Assembly: GCA_002784245.1 (NCBI GenBank)
Contig: PFKL01000046.1
Coordinates: 1-8,695, forward strand
DNA from: Comamonadaceae bacterium CG_4_10_14_3_um_filter_60_75
Lineage (GTDB): Bacteria > Pseudomonadota > Gammaproteobacteria > Burkholderiales > Burkholderiaceae_C
Direction: 5' to 3'
DNA: 8,695 nt
Positions 7,333-8,695 of the stretch are shown piece after piece. The position numbers were made by a program, and so were the translations under genes. The notes beneath the pieces are model-generated. The model was not told the DNA's origin. It ran no database searches and was given only the letters and a program-made list of their open reading frames with translations. Every line of letters begins with the position of its first letter. Positions within the stretch are counted from its first letter, which is position 1.

Positions 7333-7368
7333 GGGTCAGAGCACATTGCTACGCAAGTGGTCTGACCC
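7333..7368. repeat. REP-like imperfect palindrome between nusG and rplK
   Basis: A 36-nt inverted repeat: outer arms GGGTCAGA and TCTGACCC (8 bp), one G-G mismatch (7341/7360), then CAC/GTG (3 bp), a single bulged base (7345), then TTGC/GCAA (4 bp) around a TAC loop. That is 15 pairs with one mismatch and one bulge. It lies 17 nt after the nusG stop. No T-run follows on either strand, which argues against a plain intrinsic terminator. The GGGGTCAGA/TCTGACCC arms resemble short palindromic repeats scattered in betaproteobacterial genomes, sometimes beside REP-associated transposases; that resemblance is from memory, and copy number cannot be seen in one window. Confidence 0.6.
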
Positions 7369-7385
7369 ACACCATTTCCGTCGAA

Positions 7386-7994
7386 TCAGGTTTTCTCAAC
7401 CTGCGAAAATTCCAGCTCCACCGGCGTCGACCGACCAAAAATGGTCACAGCGACGCGCACCTTGCTCTTGTCGTAATTCACCTCTTCGACCGAGCCATTG
7501 AAGTCCGCAAACGGGCCTTCCTTCACACGGACGAACTCACCCACCACAAATTCGACCTTGTGGCGCGGTTTGTCGGTACCTTCCTGCATCTGGCTGACGA
7601 TCTTCATCACCTCAGCCTCGGAAATCGGCGACGGACGCATCTTGCCGCCACCGACAAAGCCAGTGACCTTGTTGGTGTGCTTGATCAGGTGCCAGGTGTC
7701 ATCGTCCATCACCATTTCCACGAGCACGTAGCCCGGAAAAAACTTGCGTTCGGTGGTGCGCTTCTGGCCGTTCTTGATCTCGACCACCTCTTCCATCGGC
7801 ACCAGTATGCGGCCAAATTTCGACTGCATGCCTGAGCGATTAATGCGCTCAATGATGTTGCGCTCAACGGCTTTTTCCATACCCGAGTAGGCATGCACCA
7901 CATACCAGCGCAAGTCTGGATTCGACGGCGCGGTCGCCAGCGTCTGCGCGGCAGAGGGCACGCCTGAATCAGTGGTTTCGACAGCGTCAGTCAT
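7386..7994 (-). CDS. nusG: Transcription termination/antitermination factor NusG
   Basis: NusG binds RNA polymerase, suppresses pausing, aids Rho, and couples the polymerase to the ribosome through S10; 202 aa (E. coli 181), the surplus being an N-terminal tail of about 27 residues. The NGN domain starts near residue 28 (LRWYVVHAYSGMEKAVERNI) and includes RKFFPGYVLVEM at 83-94. The KOW domain begins near 152 (GEFVRVKEGPFADFNGSV) and ends IFGRSTPVELEFSQVEKT. F186 aligns with E. coli F165, used in S10 contact. The ATG at 7994 overlaps the secE stop by one base (TAATG), and only a weak GGA lies upstream, so reinitiation coupled to secE is likely. An in-frame ATG four codons earlier (8006) is an alternative start. 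A REP-like palindrome follows the gene. Confidence 0.98.
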   Translation of the reverse strand: MTDAVETTDSGVPSAAQTLATAPSNPDLRWYVVHAYSGMEKAVERNIIERINRSGMQSKFGRILVPMEEVVEIKNGQKRTTERKFFPGYVLVEMVMDDDTWHLIKHTNKVTGFVGGGKMRPSPISEAEVMKIVSQMQEGTDKPRHKVEFVVGEFVRVKEGPFADFNGSVEEVNYDKSKVRVAVTIFGRSTPVELEFSQVEKT

Positions 7995-8377
7995 TATTTT
8001 TTCCATCCCAGAATCAGGTCGTAAAAGAACCATTCCAGCGTCTTGTCCGTCAGCCATAAAAACAAGGCCATGACAAACACGAAACCAAACACGTACAGCG
8101 TCATCTGAATCGCTTCACGCCGCGCTGGCCAAACCACTTTTCGGATTTCTTTAGTTGACTCCTGGCCAAAAGCCAACAGCGCCTTGCCGGTTTCGGATGT
8201 CAAAAAAACAACCACAGCCACTGCCAGCCCGGCAAGCAGGCCCAGCCACTGGAACAACGGACCTTGTTTGCTCAGGGCGTAATACGCCACCAGCGACACA
8301 GCAACCATGGCAGCAGCCGCGGCCAGTTTGGCTTTGTCTGCTGTGGTGTTAACCGTTTGAATTTGAGAAGTAGCCAT
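7994..8377 (-). CDS. secE: Preprotein translocase subunit SecE
   Basis: Essential inner-membrane subunit that clamps SecY in the SecYEG protein-export channel; 127 aa, the same length as the three-helix E. coli SecE rather than the short one-helix type. Membrane segments are at about 19-35, 42-60 and 93-110. Between the second and third lies the conserved cytoplasmic amphipathic helix with the SecE signature STKEIRKVVWPARREA (74-89). The ATG at 8377 (MATSQIQTVN) lacks a clear Shine-Dalgarno site; the bases before it read CTGACTTAACTGAA. The 3' end, GWKK then TAA, overlaps the nusG start by one base. The hairpin-rich gap to tRNA-Trp upstream holds no strong promoter that I can recognise. Confidence 0.98.
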   Translation of the reverse strand: MATSQIQTVNTTADKAKLAAAAAMVAVSLVAYYALSKQGPLFQWLGLLAGLAVAVVVFLTSETGKALLAFGQESTKEIRKVVWPARREAIQMTLYVFGFVFVMALFLWLTDKTLEWFFYDLILGWKK

Positions 8378-8445
8378 TTCAGTTAAGTCAGTTGATCTTG
8401 CGCTAATTTACGAGCCGTACAGTTTGGCGTCTTTCCCAGACACGC

Positions 8446-8471
8446 AAGCCCGCCGTTTGCACAGCGGGCTT
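8446..8471 (-). promoter_or_regulatory. Strong GNRA-capped hairpin between tRNA-Trp and secE
   Basis: The transcript pairs AAGCCCGCTGT with ACGGCGGGCTT, 11 bp including one G-U, capped by the tetraloop GCAA (a GNRA loop). On the plus strand the G-U becomes a C-A mismatch, so the minus-strand RNA folds better. However, the pyrimidine-rich tail TTTCTT lies on the plus-strand side (8470-8475), and the minus-strand transcript continues GCGTGTC with no U-run. It may be an RNA processing or stability element, a weak terminator for tuf-tRNA, or a terminator for antisense transcription. Confidence 0.55.
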
Positions 8472-8477
8472 TCTTGA

Positions 8478-8503
8478 GCCACCTGGAAACCCAGTCAGGT
8501 GGC
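8478..8503 (-). promoter_or_regulatory. Hairpin built on the 3' end of tRNA-Trp
   Basis: GCCACCTG (8503-8496) pairs perfectly with CAGGTGGC (8485-8478), 8 bp around a 10-nt loop. The first four bases, GCCA, are the discriminator and CCA end of tRNA-Trp. The precursor can therefore fold so that the tRNA 3' end is double-stranded immediately after the acceptor stem, which may guide or delay 3' processing. Confidence 0.5.
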
Positions 8504-8575
8504 AGGGGCAGTAGGAATCGAACCTACAACCTTCGGTTTTGGAGACCGACACTCTGCCAATTGAGCTATGCCCCT
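8500..8575 (-). tRNA. trnW: tRNA-Trp (anticodon CCA)
   Basis: A complete 76-nt tRNA with encoded CCA. The acceptor stem pairs AGGGGCA with TGCCCCT, followed by discriminator G and CCA. The D arm is GCTC...GAGT. The anticodon stem TCGGT/ACCGA encloses CTCCAAA, giving anticodon CCA for the UGG tryptophan codon. The T arm is GTAGG TTCGAAT CCTAC. All stems close. It sits 26 nt after the tuf stop with no terminator between, so it is probably cut from a tuf-tRNA transcript; tuf, tRNA-Trp, secE, nusG is the usual order in Betaproteobacteria. Confidence 0.98.
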
Positions 8576-8601
8576 ACGTATCCTTTTACTACTGAAATGA
8601 A

Positions 8602-8695
8602 TTAAGCGATGATCTTGGCCACAACGCCAGCGCCGACGGTCTTGCCACCTTCACGGATAGCAAAGCGCAGGCCTTCTTCCATGGCGATCGGGGCG
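8602..8695 (-). CDS. tuf: Elongation factor Tu, C-terminal end (runs off right edge)
   Basis: The last 30 codons and stop of EF-Tu, the GTPase that delivers aminoacyl-tRNA to the ribosome. The visible end reads APIAMEEGLRFAIREGGKTV then GAGVVAKIIA and TAA, the canonical C-terminus of domain III, whose barrel helps hold the tRNA T stem. The start and GTP-binding domain are outside the window. Many Betaproteobacteria carry two near-identical tuf genes; the copy beside tRNA-Trp and secE is the one usually called tufB, but the sequence alone cannot settle the name. Confidence 0.97.
   Translation of the reverse strand, partial: APIAMEEGLRFAIREGGKTVGAGVVAKIIA

Noticed and set aside
7992..8006. Run of six A at the end of secE as a frameshift site into nusG
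   Set aside because: The stop overlaps a good nusG ATG; a SecE-NusG fusion makes no biological sense and no stimulatory structure was seen.
8384..8420. Weak -10-like TAAATT upstream of secE
   Set aside because: The hexamer 17 bases upstream matches TTGACA at only about half the positions; not enough to call a promoter.

Overview
This window is a classic, highly conserved bacterial transcription/translation housekeeping block. Every supported gene lies on the minus strand. Read in the direction of transcription (high to low coordinates) the order is tuf (3' end only), tRNA-Trp(CCA), secE, nusG, rplK (L11), rplA (L1), rplJ (L10), rplL (L7/L12), rpoB, rpoC (5' end only). The gene order, a three-helix SecE, a 1370-residue beta subunit and the protein sequences point to a betaproteobacterium, most likely Burkholderiales near the Comamonadaceae (Rhodoferax/Polaromonas type). 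The genus is inferred from memory of the families, not from a search.

Layout: 8602-8695 is the last 30 codons of EF-Tu. A 26-nt gap with no terminator leads into tRNA-Trp (8500-8575). The 122 nt between the tRNA and secE hold two strong hairpins, one of which uses the tRNA's own GCCA 3' end. secE and nusG overlap by one base (TAATG). A 186-nt gap before rplK carries a long REP-like imperfect palindrome and two smaller hairpins. rplK and rplA abut with no spacer (TAAATG). A 250-nt untranslated stretch before rplJ is the expected place of the L10-binding autoregulatory leader. rplJ appears to start at TTG. A 43-nt gap leads to rplL, then 239 nt holding a terminator-like attenuator and two further hairpins precede rpoB. 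A 37-nt gap leads to rpoC, which runs off the left edge.

Together the genes make EF-Tu and its tRNA-Trp neighbour, the essential translocon subunit SecE, the elongation factor NusG, the L1 and L11/L10/L12 parts of the ribosomal stalk regions, and the two largest RNA polymerase subunits. The non-coding hairpins fit known strategies that set the ratio of ribosomal protein to polymerase synthesis: L1 and L10 autogenous control, and attenuation between rplL and rpoB.

I found no unknown protein system. The long open frames on the plus strand are codon-bias shadows of rpoB and the ribosomal protein genes. The items worth a second look are RNA-level: the palindrome between nusG and rplK, the hairpin trapping the tRNA-Trp 3' end, the rplL-rpoB attenuator region and the TTG start of rplJ.
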